The translations under genes were made by a program, and so were the position numbers. The notes beneath the pieces were generated by a model, which saw only the letters and a program-made list of their open reading frames with translations, ran no database searches and had not been told where the DNA came from. Shown here piece after piece: positions 16,903 to 26,380 of a stretch of DNA of 64,000 nucleotides (the stretch's first letter is position 1; every line of letters starts with the position of its first letter). The stretch is from CAYGBW01 sp964348185 (GTDB taxonomy: Bacteria > Desulfobacterota > BSN033 > WVXP01): NCBI GenBank assembly GCA_964348185.1, contig CAYGBW010000101.1:4836-68835 (forward strand), read 5' to 3'.

Positions 16903-17255
16903 GAAGCTTTTTCCCCACGATTCAACGTCTTCCTACCATGGATGGTCGCTCAGGGACTGGACTTCCCTTGTTGCCTTGAACGGTGGATTTAGGATGGTTA
17001 ACTCTTGGCTTAAAATACGCAAGAATTTTAGCAAAGTCAATAATCCGGAATAAAAGCATAGAACCTGGACTAACTCTTGCTCTCCCTTTCTGAGGCCTCT
17101 CAAACTCTCCTGTCTCATGGATCATGGGGTTCAAGTTCCCCAATCCCGGACGGTGTTATTGAGAGGTCCTTTGCGAAGAGGCCCAAAAAAAGCATTTGAA
17201 AAGATTGCAGAACGGTACGGGTTTGAGATAGATATAGTAACAAAGGAGCTTGACC
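16903..17255. other. Divergent intergenic region
   Basis: This region separates the UbiA gene (minus) from the epimerase gene (plus) and holds the UbiA promoter. A short plus-strand peptide-like stretch (AFEKIAERYGFEIDIVTKEL, about 17190-17250) is readable but has no ribosome site of its own and may be chance or a relic. Confidence 0.4.
17012..17040 (-). promoter_or_regulatory. Promoter for the UbiA-family gene
   Basis: Minus-strand TTGACT (17040-17035), 17-base spacer, TATTTT (17017-17012). Leader of about 100 nt. Confidence 0.5.
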
Positions 17256-18155
17256 GTGAAGATCCTCATCACCGGAGGGACAGGGTTTGTGGGGAGGAGC
17301 CTCTCCCCCGGCTTGGTCCGGGAGGGGCATCAGGTCAGTATTTTGACCAGAAGGATCCCCAAGCATCGAGACGCGCCAGAAAGAGTTCAATACGTCGAAG
17401 GTGATCCGACCCAACCTGGCCCATGGCAGGAGGCTGTTGCAGACCAGGATGTCCTCATCAATCTGGCAGGGGTTTCCGTGTTTGGCCGTTGGACGGCGGA
17501 ACATAAAAGGCTCCTTCGAGAAAGTCGGATTTTGACAACCCGCCACCTGGTAGACGCTATTCCCTCGAATGGACAAAAGGTGCTTTTTAGCACCTCTGCA
17601 GTGGGTTTCTATGGGTTCCACGAAGATGAGGAGCTGGACGAGTCCTCTCCGCCGGGAAGGGATTTCCTCGCCATCCTGGGCCAGGATTGGGAGTCAGAGG
17701 CCATGAAGGCCCAACAAAAGGGAGCCCGGGTGATCATTACCCGATTTGGTATCGTCTTGGGCCGAGGGGGGGGCGCCCTCCAACAGATGGTCACCCCTTT
17801 CCGGTGGTTCGTTGGAGGGCCTTTGGGCAGTGGTCGTCAGTGGCTCTCTTGGATTCACATGGATGACCTCGTGGAAGCTTTCATGCACCTGCTGGGTTAT
17901 CCCGACCTCTCGGGGCCGTTCAACCTGACATCTCCTCACCCTGTCCAGAACCGCGACTTCGCCAAAACCCTGGGCAAGGTGCTGGGTCGCCCTTCTAGGA
18001 TGCCCACACCGGCCTTCATGATCCGGCTTGTGCTAGGGGAGTTCGGTTCGGTCATCCTCAAGGGCCAACGGGTAATCCCGAAAAGATTGGTGGAAAGCGG
18101 TTTTTCCTTCGGTTACCCACAACTCGAAGAAGCCCTGGGGAATCTGTTAACCTGA
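17256..18155 (+). CDS. TIGR01777-family NAD-dependent epimerase (YfcH/SDR39U1-like)
   Basis: 299 residues of the atypical SDR family TIGR01777. The nucleotide-binding loop is at the start (MKILITGGTGFVG), followed by NLAGVSVFGRW, STSAVGFYG with the active-site Tyr, WESEAMKA, and the family hallmark WLSWIHMDD. Its physiological substrate is unknown even in E. coli. The GTG at 17256 is seven bases from AAGGAG and is preferred over the TTG at 17250, which lies too close to the site. It appears monocistronic. Confidence 0.9.
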   Translation: MKILITGGTGFVGRSLSPGLVREGHQVSILTRRIPKHRDAPERVQYVEGDPTQPGPWQEAVADQDVLINLAGVSVFGRWTAEHKRLLRESRILTTRHLVDAIPSNGQKVLFSTSAVGFYGFHEDEELDESSPPGRDFLAILGQDWESEAMKAQQKGARVIITRFGIVLGRGGGALQQMVTPFRWFVGGPLGSGRQWLSWIHMDDLVEAFMHLLGYPDLSGPFNLTSPHPVQNRDFAKTLGKVLGRPSRMPTPAFMIRLVLGEFGSVILKGQRVIPKRLVESGFSFGYPQLEEALGNLLT

Positions 18156-18385
18156 AAGCGGCATTCAGAGAGAATCGATTCCTAACCCCTGTTAACCGAA
18201 AACAACCATGCCCTTTGAGGCGCCATGAAACACGAGAATGGGGAGTGAACATTTCCGTGTTCCCTTGGAACAAACTTTTCCTGAATTGCGCTCCCATCCA
18301 CTGCCAACCTGGCGGGTAGGCGTTGACTAAGAAAGATCAGACATTGAAACAAGATTCGAGAAATCAGAAGGGAAGGTAACCTGAT

Positions 18386-19633
18386 ATGATCACGACCGAT
18401 CTCATTCTGAGTATTCTCCTTATCCTGGTCGTCGCCTGGATTCTGGGATGGGTTTTCACTCGCCTTGGGCTTCCGGCCATGCTCGGCGAGTTACTCGCCG
18501 GGTTGATACTTGGACCCCCCGTGTTGGGGATTGTCAGTGCATCTCCCCCCATTGAACTGATGGCCGATTTGGGAATCTTTTTTGTCATGTTCTATACGGG
18601 AATGGAAATGGACCCCAGAGAACTCCTGGAACACATCTGGCCCTCCATGGGCGTTGCTCTGGGCGGATTCGTTCTTCCCTTCATTTTAGGATACGTTACC
18701 TCAAGGCTATTTGGGGGGACCGTATTTCAATCCCTCTTCGTGGGAATGGGGATCTCGATAACGGCCATTGCGGTGAATAGCGTGGTTCTAAATGCCATGG
18801 CGATCAGCAGAACGGCGTTGGGGCATATCATCATTGGCGCTGCTATTGTTGATGATACCCTATCTCTAATCGCATTGTCTGTCCTTGTTGGACTGGCCAG
18901 AACCGGGACCGTTGATATCTTGAACTTGTCAACGATTATCTTCAAAGTCGGTGCTTTTTTTGCTTTGACCATTCTCATCGGGCATTTTGTCGTCCCGAGG
19001 TTCACAAAAAAACTGCATGACCGCGAGGGGAAGGCATTCACATTCGCCCTCGTATGTGCTCTGATTATGGGTTACCTCTCTGAACTCGCAGGGCTTCATC
19101 TCGTGATCGGGGCCTTTTTGGCAGGGCAATTTGTCAGAGAGGAGATTATGGAGAAGGAAATCCATTCTGTCATCATCGATCGTTTCTACGGTATCAGTTA
19201 TGGCTTCCTCCTTCCCATTTTCTTTGCATCCCTTTCCTTCCACCTCCATCTCTCCTATGATTGGGCATCCATCCTTTTCATGCTCATCCTCACCGCGGTG
19301 GCGGTCCTGGGTAAAGTGGTCGGCTGTGGACTAGGCTTGGCCGTCTTCGGCTACAATCGTTGGGAATCAGCAATCGTCGGGTTTGGGATGAACGGCCGAG
19401 GAGCTGTTGAATTGGTGGTGGCTTCCGTGGTAATCAGATTGAGCAGTGATATGATGGCAAGTGGTGTTATCGCAGAACCTCTACTCACCGAGAGCCAGTT
19501 TTCAGCCCTAATTTTCATGGCCTTTTTGACAACCCTGATGGCGCCTCTTTCTCTTCGGTGGGCTGTTCTGCGAACATGCCTGCCCGATGAAAGGGCGGCT
19601 TTCTGTAAGTTGTGGGATGTACAGCGTGGGTGA
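18386..19633 (+). CDS. CPA2-family cation:proton antiporter (KefB/NapA-like transmembrane domain)
   Basis: 415 residues, about twelve to thirteen membrane helices. The characteristic GxxxAxLLxGxxLGP-type start (MLGELLAGLILGPPVLG) and the ion-binding helix with paired aspartates (IIGAAIVDDTLSLIAL) are present, followed by a late FGMNGRGAVELVVA helix. There is no C-terminal TrkA_N or UspA domain, so it is a bare exchanger of Na+ or K+ for H+ in the inner membrane. The ATG at 18386 lies a little beyond GGAAGG. It is followed 23 bases later by the promoter of the ACIII operon, so regulation is probably separate. Confidence 0.92.
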   Translation: MITTDLILSILLILVVAWILGWVFTRLGLPAMLGELLAGLILGPPVLGIVSASPPIELMADLGIFFVMFYTGMEMDPRELLEHIWPSMGVALGGFVLPFILGYVTSRLFGGTVFQSLFVGMGISITAIAVNSVVLNAMAISRTALGHIIIGAAIVDDTLSLIALSVLVGLARTGTVDILNLSTIIFKVGAFFALTILIGHFVVPRFTKKLHDREGKAFTFALVCALIMGYLSELAGLHLVIGAFLAGQFVREEIMEKEIHSVIIDRFYGISYGFLLPIFFASLSFHLHLSYDWASILFMLILTAVAVLGKVVGCGLGLAVFGYNRWESAIVGFGMNGRGAVELVVASVVIRLSSDMMASGVIAEPLLTESQFSALIFMAFLTTLMAPLSLRWAVLRTCLPDERAAFCKLWDVQRG

Positions 19634-19655
19634 ACCTGAATGCAGAAAATACCAT

Positions 19656-19684
19656 TTGAAACTTCCCAGAAGGTTCTGTATAAT
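19656..19684 (+). promoter_or_regulatory. Strong sigma-70 promoter of the ACIII-oxidase operon
   Basis: TTGAAA (19656-19661), 17-base spacer, perfect TATAAT (19679-19684). Transcription from about 19691 gives a 22-nt leader before the ATG at 19713. It is the best promoter match in the window. Confidence 0.75.
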
Positions 19685-19712
19685 CGCGAGGATTAGGAAA
19701 GAGGAATCGATC

Positions 19713-22682
19713 ATGGCAGAGGTGGGTCGTCGGCAGTTCCTGAAAATCGTTGGCCTCACATGCACGACGGCGGCAGTGGGTTGTTCCCGAGAATCGGCCA
19801 GAACGTTGATCCCCTATATTGCCCCTCCTGAAGACATCGTCCCAGGTAAGGCCACTTGGTACGCCACCACGTGCCGGGAGTGTCCGGCCGGATGTGGTCT
19901 TGTGGCCAAGAACCGAGATGGCCGTGTCATCAAGGTGGAGGGGAACCCCCTCCATCCTGTGAATGGCGGAAAACTCTGCGCCCGGGGGCAAGCCTCGCTC
20001 CAGAGGCTCTACGATCCGGATCGATTCCGAGGTCCTTTGAGGAGAAGCTCTCGGGGATCTCTTGAGCCCGCTGTGTGGAATCAAGCGGAAGAGACCCTGA
20101 TCCAGAGTCTTCTTCAAATTACCGGACGGGACAGGGGAGAGCGTATCGCCTTCCTGACAGACCTCCAGACGGGTACATTACGGGATCTGATGGTCCGCTG
20201 GCTTTCGGAAATGGGCTCGAGGGGACTGGTCATTTATGAGCCCTTTGCTTACGAGCCTCTTCGGAAGGCGAACCAGACCGTTTTCGGGCTCCATGGCATC
20301 CCAACGTATCGAATCGACAAGGCGGATTTTCTCATCGCTTTCGGAGCCGGATTCCTTGAGACCTGGCTTTCCAACGTCGAATATGCCCGTCAGTTTGCCT
20401 CCTTCCATGCCCCGAGTGATGGCAGGAAAAACCTATTCGTCTATGTGGGGCCCAGACTCTCTTTGACAGGGGCCAACGGAGACCAATGGATCTCTGTCCC
20501 CCCTGGCAGTGAATACCTTGTCGCCCTCGGCATGCTGCGGGTGATGATCGATGAGAACCTCTCTTCCAATCTCGATGAGGACGACCAAAGGGCTTTGAAA
20601 TCTGTAGTTGAGCCCTTTTCTCTGGAGAAGATAGCGGCCGAAACCGGTGTCAAGGAGCAGATGATCCAAAAGGTCGCCCGAAGATTTGCCCAGGCCAGGA
20701 GACCCCTTGCTTTGGCGGAAGGGCTATCATTTCCCGGACCCAGGGCGACGGAGACCGCTGTCGCGGCGAATCTCCTATCCCTGGTCATACCGGGAACTCA
20801 GGAAACAATGGATTTCGAGCGGAGATCATCCCTGAGTGAGGTTGCCTCGGCCGAGGGAATTAAGGCGCTATCCGAAAGAATGAGAAAAGGGGAGATCGAC
20901 CTGCTGTTTATGCATAATGTCAATCCTGTATTTTCGCTTCCCTCTTCATGGAATTTTCGCGAGAGCCTGGAAGCCGTTCCGCTGGTGGTGAGCTTTTCTA
21001 GCTGTTTGGATGAAACGAGTCAATTCGCTCATCTTATCCTCCCCACGCACACGCCTCTCGAATCATGGGGGGATTACGCGCCGAATAGGGATGTTGAAGG
21101 GCTGATGCAGCCCGTCATGGGGAACATGTTCCAGACGAGGCAACTCGGAGATATTCTCCTCTCCACAGGGAAAAAGATCGCCGGAACCGAGAAGTTCCCC
21201 TGGCAAGACTTCTATCACGTCCTTCAGGATGGATGGCGCCAAAAGTGGCAGGAGAGGGCTCCTACTCTTCCCTTTGAATCTTTTTGGGCGGATACCTTGC
21301 AAAGGGGTGGGATCTGGGGACGGCGTGATACCCGGACACCCCCACTTTCCCTGGACTCCTCGTTCGATTTTCCCTTCCCAGATCTGGATTTGGAAAGAAA
21401 ACCCGAAAAAGCCTTCCACTTCACGGGATACCCGACCGTTCAGTTTTTCGACGGGCGAATGGCTAACCGGCCATGGATTCAGGAACTCCCCGACCCGATG
21501 ACCCAGGTCACTTGGGGAGGCTGGGTGGAGATTCACCCTGAGACGGCCGAGAGGCTCAACATTCAGAAAGGAGACCTCCTCCAACTCAGATCTCCGCACG
21601 GTACCATAGAGGTTCCCGCCCTTCCCATTTTCACCGTTCCTCCCGACACCGTGGCCCTTCCCATTGGACAGGGGCACACGGCATACGGGCGATTCGCCAA
21701 TGGCCACCCTGCCAATCCCATGGACCTTTTCCCAAGGGATCTTGACACCTTCTCAGGAGGAATCCTTCGGCCGCCATTTGGAGTAACCCTTGAGAAACGA
21801 GGCCAAACCCTTCCCCTCGCGAACACCGACGGCAGCTTTTATCAACAGGGGCGTGGTCTCGCGCAGGCGATTCCTCTTGAGCACTATCAAAAAGAAGGAA
21901 CAGGAAAGCATGGACCCCATCTTGACCTTCCATTGCCACAGGGCTATGATGCCCGAAAGGATTTCTATCCCCCCCACCGGCATCCCGACTATCGTTGGGG
22001 TATGGTCGTGGATTTGGATCGGTGCATAGGGTGTGGAGCTTGTGTGGTCGCCTGCTATGCCGAAAACAACGTGGCCATCGTGGGTAGAGAACAGGTTCTG
22101 AAAGGGAGGGAGATGTCCTGGCTCCGCATCCAACGCTATTTCGAACGAGAAAAGGGCGTCGTTCGGTTCCTCCCCATGCTTTGCCAGCACTGCGACGAAG
22201 CTCCCTGCGAACCGGTCTGCCCGGTCTTTGCGCCCCATCACAGCATCGAGGGGCTCAACAACCAGGTCTACAACCGCTGTGTGGGCACACGGTTCTGTTC
22301 TCAAAACGATCCATATAAGGTCCGGCGGTTCAATTGGTTCACGTTCACGCGGCCCAAACCACTAAACTGGCAGCTCAATCCCGACGTGACTGTAAGGCAG
22401 AAAGGGGTAATGGAGAAGTGTTCCTTCTGCGTCCAGCGAATCGTGGAGGCGAAAAACCGGGCAAAGAACGAAGGCCGAAAAATCCGAGATGGAGAGTTCA
22501 CTACGGCCTGTGCGCAAACCTGCCCGACGGACGCGCTGGCCTTTGGCAATCTCAAGGACTCTGAAAGCCACGTCTCCAAACTGATCCGAGACCCAAGGGC
22601 CTACCAGGTCTTAGGCCATTTGAATACGAAACCAGCCGTAATCTATTTGAAGAAGATTAGACATCGCTTGGACCTGACGTAG
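19713..22682 (+). CDS. actB: Alternative complex III subunit ActB (molybdopterin-oxidoreductase-like plus ferredoxin domain)
   Basis: 989 residues. A Tat-type leader (GRRQFLKIVGLTCT) precedes a molybdopterin-oxidoreductase-like domain (about 50-745) and a four-cluster ferredoxin-like domain (about 760-960) with CIGCGACVVACY, LCQHCDEAPCEPVCPV, RFCSQNDPYK and KCSFCVQRI. This fused arrangement is the ActB subunit of ACIII, the quinol:electron-acceptor oxidoreductase that replaces the bc1 complex. A CxxCxxxC set (TTCRECPAGC) plus a later Cys (KLCARG) is retained at the N-terminus. Characterised ActB proteins are reported to have no molybdenum cofactor, so cofactor content here is open. The ATG at 19713 follows AGAGGA. 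First gene of the operon. Confidence 0.93.
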   Translation: MAEVGRRQFLKIVGLTCTTAAVGCSRESARTLIPYIAPPEDIVPGKATWYATTCRECPAGCGLVAKNRDGRVIKVEGNPLHPVNGGKLCARGQASLQRLYDPDRFRGPLRRSSRGSLEPAVWNQAEETLIQSLLQITGRDRGERIAFLTDLQTGTLRDLMVRWLSEMGSRGLVIYEPFAYEPLRKANQTVFGLHGIPTYRIDKADFLIAFGAGFLETWLSNVEYARQFASFHAPSDGRKNLFVYVGPRLSLTGANGDQWISVPPGSEYLVALGMLRVMIDENLSSNLDEDDQRALKSVVEPFSLEKIAAETGVKEQMIQKVARRFAQARRPLALAEGLSFPGPRATETAVAANLLSLVIPGTQETMDFERRSSLSEVASAEGIKALSERMRKGEIDLLFMHNVNPVFSLPSSWNFRESLEAVPLVVSFSSCLDETSQFAHLILPTHTPLESWGDYAPNRDVEGLMQPVMGNMFQTRQLGDILLSTGKKIAGTEKFPWQDFYHVLQDGWRQKWQERAPTLPFESFWADTLQRGGIWGRRDTRTPPLSLDSSFDFPFPDLDLERKPEKAFHFTGYPTVQFFDGRMANRPWIQELPDPMTQVTWGGWVEIHPETAERLNIQKGDLLQLRSPHGTIEVPALPIFTVPPDTVALPIGQGHTAYGRFANGHPANPMDLFPRDLDTFSGGILRPPFGVTLEKRGQTLPLANTDGSFYQQGRGLAQAIPLEHYQKEGTGKHGPHLDLPLPQGYDARKDFYPPHRHPDYRWGMVVDLDRCIGCGACVVACYAENNVAIVGREQVLKGREMSWLRIQRYFEREKGVVRFLPMLCQHCDEAPCEPVCPVFAPHHSIEGLNNQVYNRCVGTRFCSQNDPYKVRRFNWFTFTRPKPLNWQLNPDVTVRQKGVMEKCSFCVQRIVEAKNRAKNEGRKIRDGEFTTACAQTCPTDALAFGNLKDSESHVSKLIRDPRAYQVLGHLNTKPAVIYLKKIRHRLDLT

Positions 22683-22685
22683 ACC

Positions 22686-23999
22686 ATGGAGAAGTATACT
22701 TACAGCAACGTCGACCAGGAAGTACTGCGGACTCTATCCCCTCCTGGGCGGTCCTACTTCTTCCTTGTGGCGCTCTCCTTCGGAGGGATCGTATTGGGAG
22801 CCGCCTGTTGGGCTTATCAGATCCTGACGGGTCTCGGTACCGCCGGTGTCATGCATCCGGTGAACTGGGGCACCTATCTGGTCAATTTCGTCTTCTGGGT
22901 GGGAATCGCTCACTCGGGAACCCTGATCTCGGCTATCCTCTTCTTGCTCAGGGCTACGTGGCGCACGGCCATTGCCCGAAGTGCCGAAGCCATGACGGTT
23001 TTTGCCATTGCTGTGGCTGGACTCTTCCCATTTATCCACTTGGGACGAGTCTGGATTTTCTATTGGCTTCTACCTTACCCCAATCAGCGGAATCTATGGC
23101 CGAATTTCCAATCCCCTCTGATCTTCGACATGGTCGCCATTTCCACGTACCTCATCGTCAGTCTCCTCTTCTGGTACACCGGTCTGATACCCGATCTGGC
23201 CGTGGTCCGTGACCGGGCACAGGGGCTCCGTCGCAAGATCTACGGCCTCTTTTCCCTAGGCTGGCTCGGTTCCCATCATCAGTGGCGGCATCACGGGTGG
23301 GCCTACCTCTTCTTCGCGGCCTTTGCAACGCCCCTCGTGATATCCGTGCACAGTGTGGTATCTTGGGACTTCGCATTGGCCATCGTGCCGGGATGGCACA
23401 GTACCATTTTTGCGCCTTACTTCGTAGCCGGCGCGATCCACTCGGGCCTGGCCATGGTTTTGACCCTGTTGATCCCTCTTCGACGGATCTGTAAATTCGA
23501 AAACTTGATCACCCTGTCAATCCTGGAAAACATCGCCAAGACCATCGTTTTTACGGGGCTCATTGTGGGTTACGCCTACGGGGTGGAGTATTTTACAGCC
23601 TGGTATAGTGGAAACATGGTTGAGCGGGACACGTTCATCTGGCGGGCCATTGGGGATTATGCCCCCCAGTTTTGGGTCATGGTCCTATTCAACTCGGTCC
23701 TGCCCCTCGCCTTCTTCTTCAAAAAGGTTCGGACCAACCTTGCCAGCCTTTTTGGAATCGCTATTCTGGTCAATATTGGGATGTGGTTTGAGCGGTATGT
23801 GATCATCGTGGGCTCCGTGGCACACGAGTACGATCCCTATTCTTGGGGGCTGTACAGCCCTTCGTGGGTCGAAATGGGCATCCTTCTGGGTTCGTTTGGA
23901 ATGTTTTTCTTTCTCTTTCTCCTGTTCATCAAGTTTTTGCCCTCCATTTCCATAACCGAGGTCAAAGAGAGAATGGCACCTCCGGTAAGAAGCACTTGA
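22686..23999 (+). CDS. actC: ACIII membrane subunit ActC (NrfD/PsrC-like)
   Basis: 437 residues with about ten membrane helices of the NrfD/PsrC fold, which carries the quinol site in ACIII. Recognisable features are GGIVLGAACWAYQI near the start, WVGIAHSGTLISAIL, HLGRVWIFYWLLPYP, and WDFALAIVPGWHSTIFAPYF in the second half, shared by ActC proteins. It starts three bases after the actB stop, so translation is probably coupled. The 37-base gap to actD holds a purine-rich ribosome site. Confidence 0.93.
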   Translation: MEKYTYSNVDQEVLRTLSPPGRSYFFLVALSFGGIVLGAACWAYQILTGLGTAGVMHPVNWGTYLVNFVFWVGIAHSGTLISAILFLLRATWRTAIARSAEAMTVFAIAVAGLFPFIHLGRVWIFYWLLPYPNQRNLWPNFQSPLIFDMVAISTYLIVSLLFWYTGLIPDLAVVRDRAQGLRRKIYGLFSLGWLGSHHQWRHHGWAYLFFAAFATPLVISVHSVVSWDFALAIVPGWHSTIFAPYFVAGAIHSGLAMVLTLLIPLRRICKFENLITLSILENIAKTIVFTGLIVGYAYGVEYFTAWYSGNMVERDTFIWRAIGDYAPQFWVMVLFNSVLPLAFFFKKVRTNLASLFGIAILVNIGMWFERYVIIVGSVAHEYDPYSWGLYSPSWVEMGILLGSFGMFFFLFLLFIKFLPSISITEVKERMAPPVRST

Positions 24000-24036
24000 A
24001 ATGGAAGGCCAGGGCGTCTTTTGAGGGAGAGAGACG

Positions 24037-24549
24037 ATGGTTGGTCAACGAGCTTTGATGGGCGTTTTCTCCTATTTGGATGACGCGTTGAGAGCCATCG
24101 AGGCAGCGAAAAAGGCGAAGATAAAGGTGCACGCCGTCTACTCGCCAACCCCCTGCCATGAACTCGAGGAAATCCTGGGCCTGAGGCCCAGCCCTGTCCG
24201 TTTGTTTACGCTCATGGGAGGGATACTGGGTCTCGCCGTGGGGATGAGTCTAGCGATCTACACCGCCCTCCAATGGAAATTCATTGTAGGCGGAAGGCCT
24301 GTCGTTGCCTGGATACCCTTCATGATCGTCGGCTTCGAATTCACGATCCTCTTGGGGATTCTCGGTAATCTGATCGGTATGCTGATTAACAGTCGAATGC
24401 CGCGAATACGGTTACCTGAGCATTACGATCCTCGGTTCACCAAAGACCGATTCGGTATCCTGATCTACTGCCCAAAAAGTGAAGAGGCTAGGGCCTCTGA
24501 GGTCCTGAAAGAATCTGGTGCTGAGGAGGTTCATGGGCTCGAAGGGTGA
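24037..24549 (+). CDS. actD: ACIII subunit ActD (DUF3341)
   Basis: 170 residues matching DUF3341/ActD: an N-terminal soluble domain with MGVFSYLDDALRAIEAAKKA and the conserved PxPCHELEEILGLRPSPV segment, two membrane helices (about 60-85 and 92-118), then a periplasm/cytoplasm-side tail with a PEHYDPRFTKDRFGI motif. In characterised complexes ActD stabilises the ActC/ActF pair. GGGAGAGAGACG precedes the ATG. Its 3' end overlaps the start of the next gene by 17 bases. Confidence 0.92.
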   Translation: MVGQRALMGVFSYLDDALRAIEAAKKAKIKVHAVYSPTPCHELEEILGLRPSPVRLFTLMGGILGLAVGMSLAIYTALQWKFIVGGRPVVAWIPFMIVGFEFTILLGILGNLIGMLINSRMPRIRLPEHYDPRFTKDRFGILIYCPKSEEARASEVLKESGAEEVHGLEG

Positions 24550-25798
24550 AATCCATAAGGAAAACAAGAGAGCCGGTCCTGACGGACATCAGCGTCGGTG
24601 GATGATTTTCTTTTCCCTACTCATCTTGGTAGGGGGCGGTGCATTTCTGACTGGGGTCTTGGGACCTCAAGCTCAGCGGGCGTGGCAGGCCTATTTAGTC
24701 AATTATGTCTTCTGGTCTGGCCTCGCCTTTGGGGCCGTGGTCTTCGTGGCCATCTTGAATTTAAGCAAAGCACGGTGGGCCCGTCCGATCAAACGGCTGG
24801 CCGAGGCTCCGGCGGCTTTTCTTCCGGTCTCCTATCTCCTTTTTTGGGTCCTATACTTCGGACGAGAAAAGATCTTCCCCTGGATTCATGAACCGGCGAT
24901 TGGAAAAGAAGCCTGGCTCAGTGTGAGCTTCTTGTTTGCCAGGGATGGCGCAGGCCTTTTGCTCCTTACAGGCGTTGCCATGATCCTCGTGTTGGTATCG
25001 GTTCGTGGAGACATTGGGGTTGCTTCTCACCGAATCGACTCCCTTCCCCCGGAGAGCAGTCGGGTGGAGAATCATGGCGAAATAAATCGGCGTTGGCGAA
25101 TTCAGACCGTTCTTTCTCCAATCCTCGGGTTACTGTATGCCTTAGTCCTCAGCCTGATCGCCTTTGACCTGATCATGTCCCTCGACCCTCACTGGTACAG
25201 TACCCTGTTCGGGGCCTACTACTTCGTGGGCAGTTTTTACACGGGCCTGGCAGCTCTGATTATCCTATCCGCCCTTTTCAGGAACGCCGTGGATTTGAAG
25301 CCGTTGATACACTCCAAACACTTTCACGACCTGGGCAAAATCCTTTTCGGCTTCTGTTTGCTGACCGGCGATTTCTTTTACTCTCAGTTTCTGGTCATCT
25401 GGTATGGCAATCTCCCGGAAGAGGCACGATATGTGATCCTTCGCGTCCGGCTCAGCCCGTGGGAACCCCTGGCTTGGATCGTTCTCATTGTCTCCTTTGG
25501 CATCCCTTTTGTCGTTCTCTTGAGCCGAAAGATCAAGATGAAGCCGAGGTCGCTGATCGTATTGTGTGGCATCATCCTTGTGGGGATGTGGCTTGAGCGG
25601 CTCCTCCTGGTAGCGCCTTCGCTTTGGGAAGGGAAGCACCTTCCAATCGGTGTCTGGGAGGTTCTCATCACTGCAGGGTTTTTTGGGCTCATGGCATTGA
25701 GCCTGACTGTTTTCTTGCGAAGATTTCCCCTGCTTCCTGTCTCGGATCCCCTGTTTAGGGAAAACCTGGAGATAGACCGACCAGAAATTAGACAGTGA
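24533..25798 (+). CDS. actF: ACIII membrane subunit ActF (NrfD-like, ActC paralogue)
   Basis: 421 residues, ten predicted helices. It is shorter than ActC and diverged but has the parallel motifs LVNYVFWSGLAFGAVVF, WVLYFGREKIFPWI and FDLIMSLDPHWYSTLFGAYY. The ATG at 24533 lies behind GAGGAGG; an in-frame ATG at 24518 would overlap that site. In known ACIII operons actF follows actE. Here actE has moved to the end of the operon, so actF directly follows actD. Confidence 0.92.
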   Translation: MGSKGEIHKENKRAGPDGHQRRWMIFFSLLILVGGGAFLTGVLGPQAQRAWQAYLVNYVFWSGLAFGAVVFVAILNLSKARWARPIKRLAEAPAAFLPVSYLLFWVLYFGREKIFPWIHEPAIGKEAWLSVSFLFARDGAGLLLLTGVAMILVLVSVRGDIGVASHRIDSLPPESSRVENHGEINRRWRIQTVLSPILGLLYALVLSLIAFDLIMSLDPHWYSTLFGAYYFVGSFYTGLAALIILSALFRNAVDLKPLIHSKHFHDLGKILFGFCLLTGDFFYSQFLVIWYGNLPEEARYVILRVRLSPWEPLAWIVLIVSFGIPFVVLLSRKIKMKPRSLIVLCGIILVGMWLERLLLVAPSLWEGKHLPIGVWEVLITAGFFGLMALSLTVFLRRFPLLPVSDPLFRENLEIDRPEIRQ

Positions 25799-25811
25799 CT
25801 CGGATACCAGA

Positions 25812-26378
25812 ATGGGATTTTCGATTTCCGTGCTGAGAAAAGGCAGGACCGAAGGAACTGAGCGGATCGGCATCGCGCTAAAAGCCTACGCTTGGTCAGC
25901 AACAGCGGCCCTTTTGCTCGTCATCATGCTCTATCTCTATTATGTTTATCCCCGCCAGGGGATCGGCCCGAAGCAACCGATCTACTTCAGTCACCGCGTC
26001 CATGCAGGGGTGAAGCAGATCAGCTGCCGGTTCTGTCATCCTTTCGTAGACCGATCCAAGAATGCAGGGATTCCGGCTGTGGAGAAATGCCTTTACTGTC
26101 ATCGGTATGTCGTGTCACAGCATCCCCAAATCCTCCGCGTAAAATGGCATTACGAGACCAAGACTCCCATCCCTTGGATCAGGATCGCCTACGTAGCGGA
26201 CCACGTTCAATTCAATCATCAGAGGCATATCACGCGCGGCATCGACTGTGCGGTATGTCACGGAGAGGTGAAAAAAATGGATCGCCTGATGCCCGTGGAA
26301 TTCAAGATGGGCTTCTGCATTGACTGTCATAAGAGAGAGAGGGCTCAATTGGATTGCTGGTTGGCCTGTCATAACTAG
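25812..26378 (+). CDS. Membrane-anchored multihaem cytochrome c, ActA-like
   Basis: 188 residues. One N-terminal membrane anchor (about 24-46) is followed by a periplasmic domain with four canonical CxxCH haem sites (CRFCH, CLYCH, CAVCH, CIDCH). A fifth C-terminal motif, CWLACH, has three residues between the cysteines. Family knowledge: ActA of ACIII is an anchored pentahaem cytochrome that passes electrons on from ActB. Here it sits after actF rather than first in the operon. The unusual CX3CH could hold a haem through a relaxed maturation system or be lost. It ends one base before the ccoN-like start context, indicating a single transcript. Confidence 0.9.
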   Translation: MGFSISVLRKGRTEGTERIGIALKAYAWSATAALLLVIMLYLYYVYPRQGIGPKQPIYFSHRVHAGVKQISCRFCHPFVDRSKNAGIPAVEKCLYCHRYVVSQHPQILRVKWHYETKTPIPWIRIAYVADHVQFNHQRHITRGIDCAVCHGEVKKMDRLMPVEFKMGFCIDCHKRERAQLDCWLACHN

Positions 26379-26380
26379 AA

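Noticed and set aside
17117..17404. Plus-strand frame with a protein-like stretch before the epimerase gene
   Set aside because: Most of it overlaps the epimerase gene out of frame, and it has no ribosome site.
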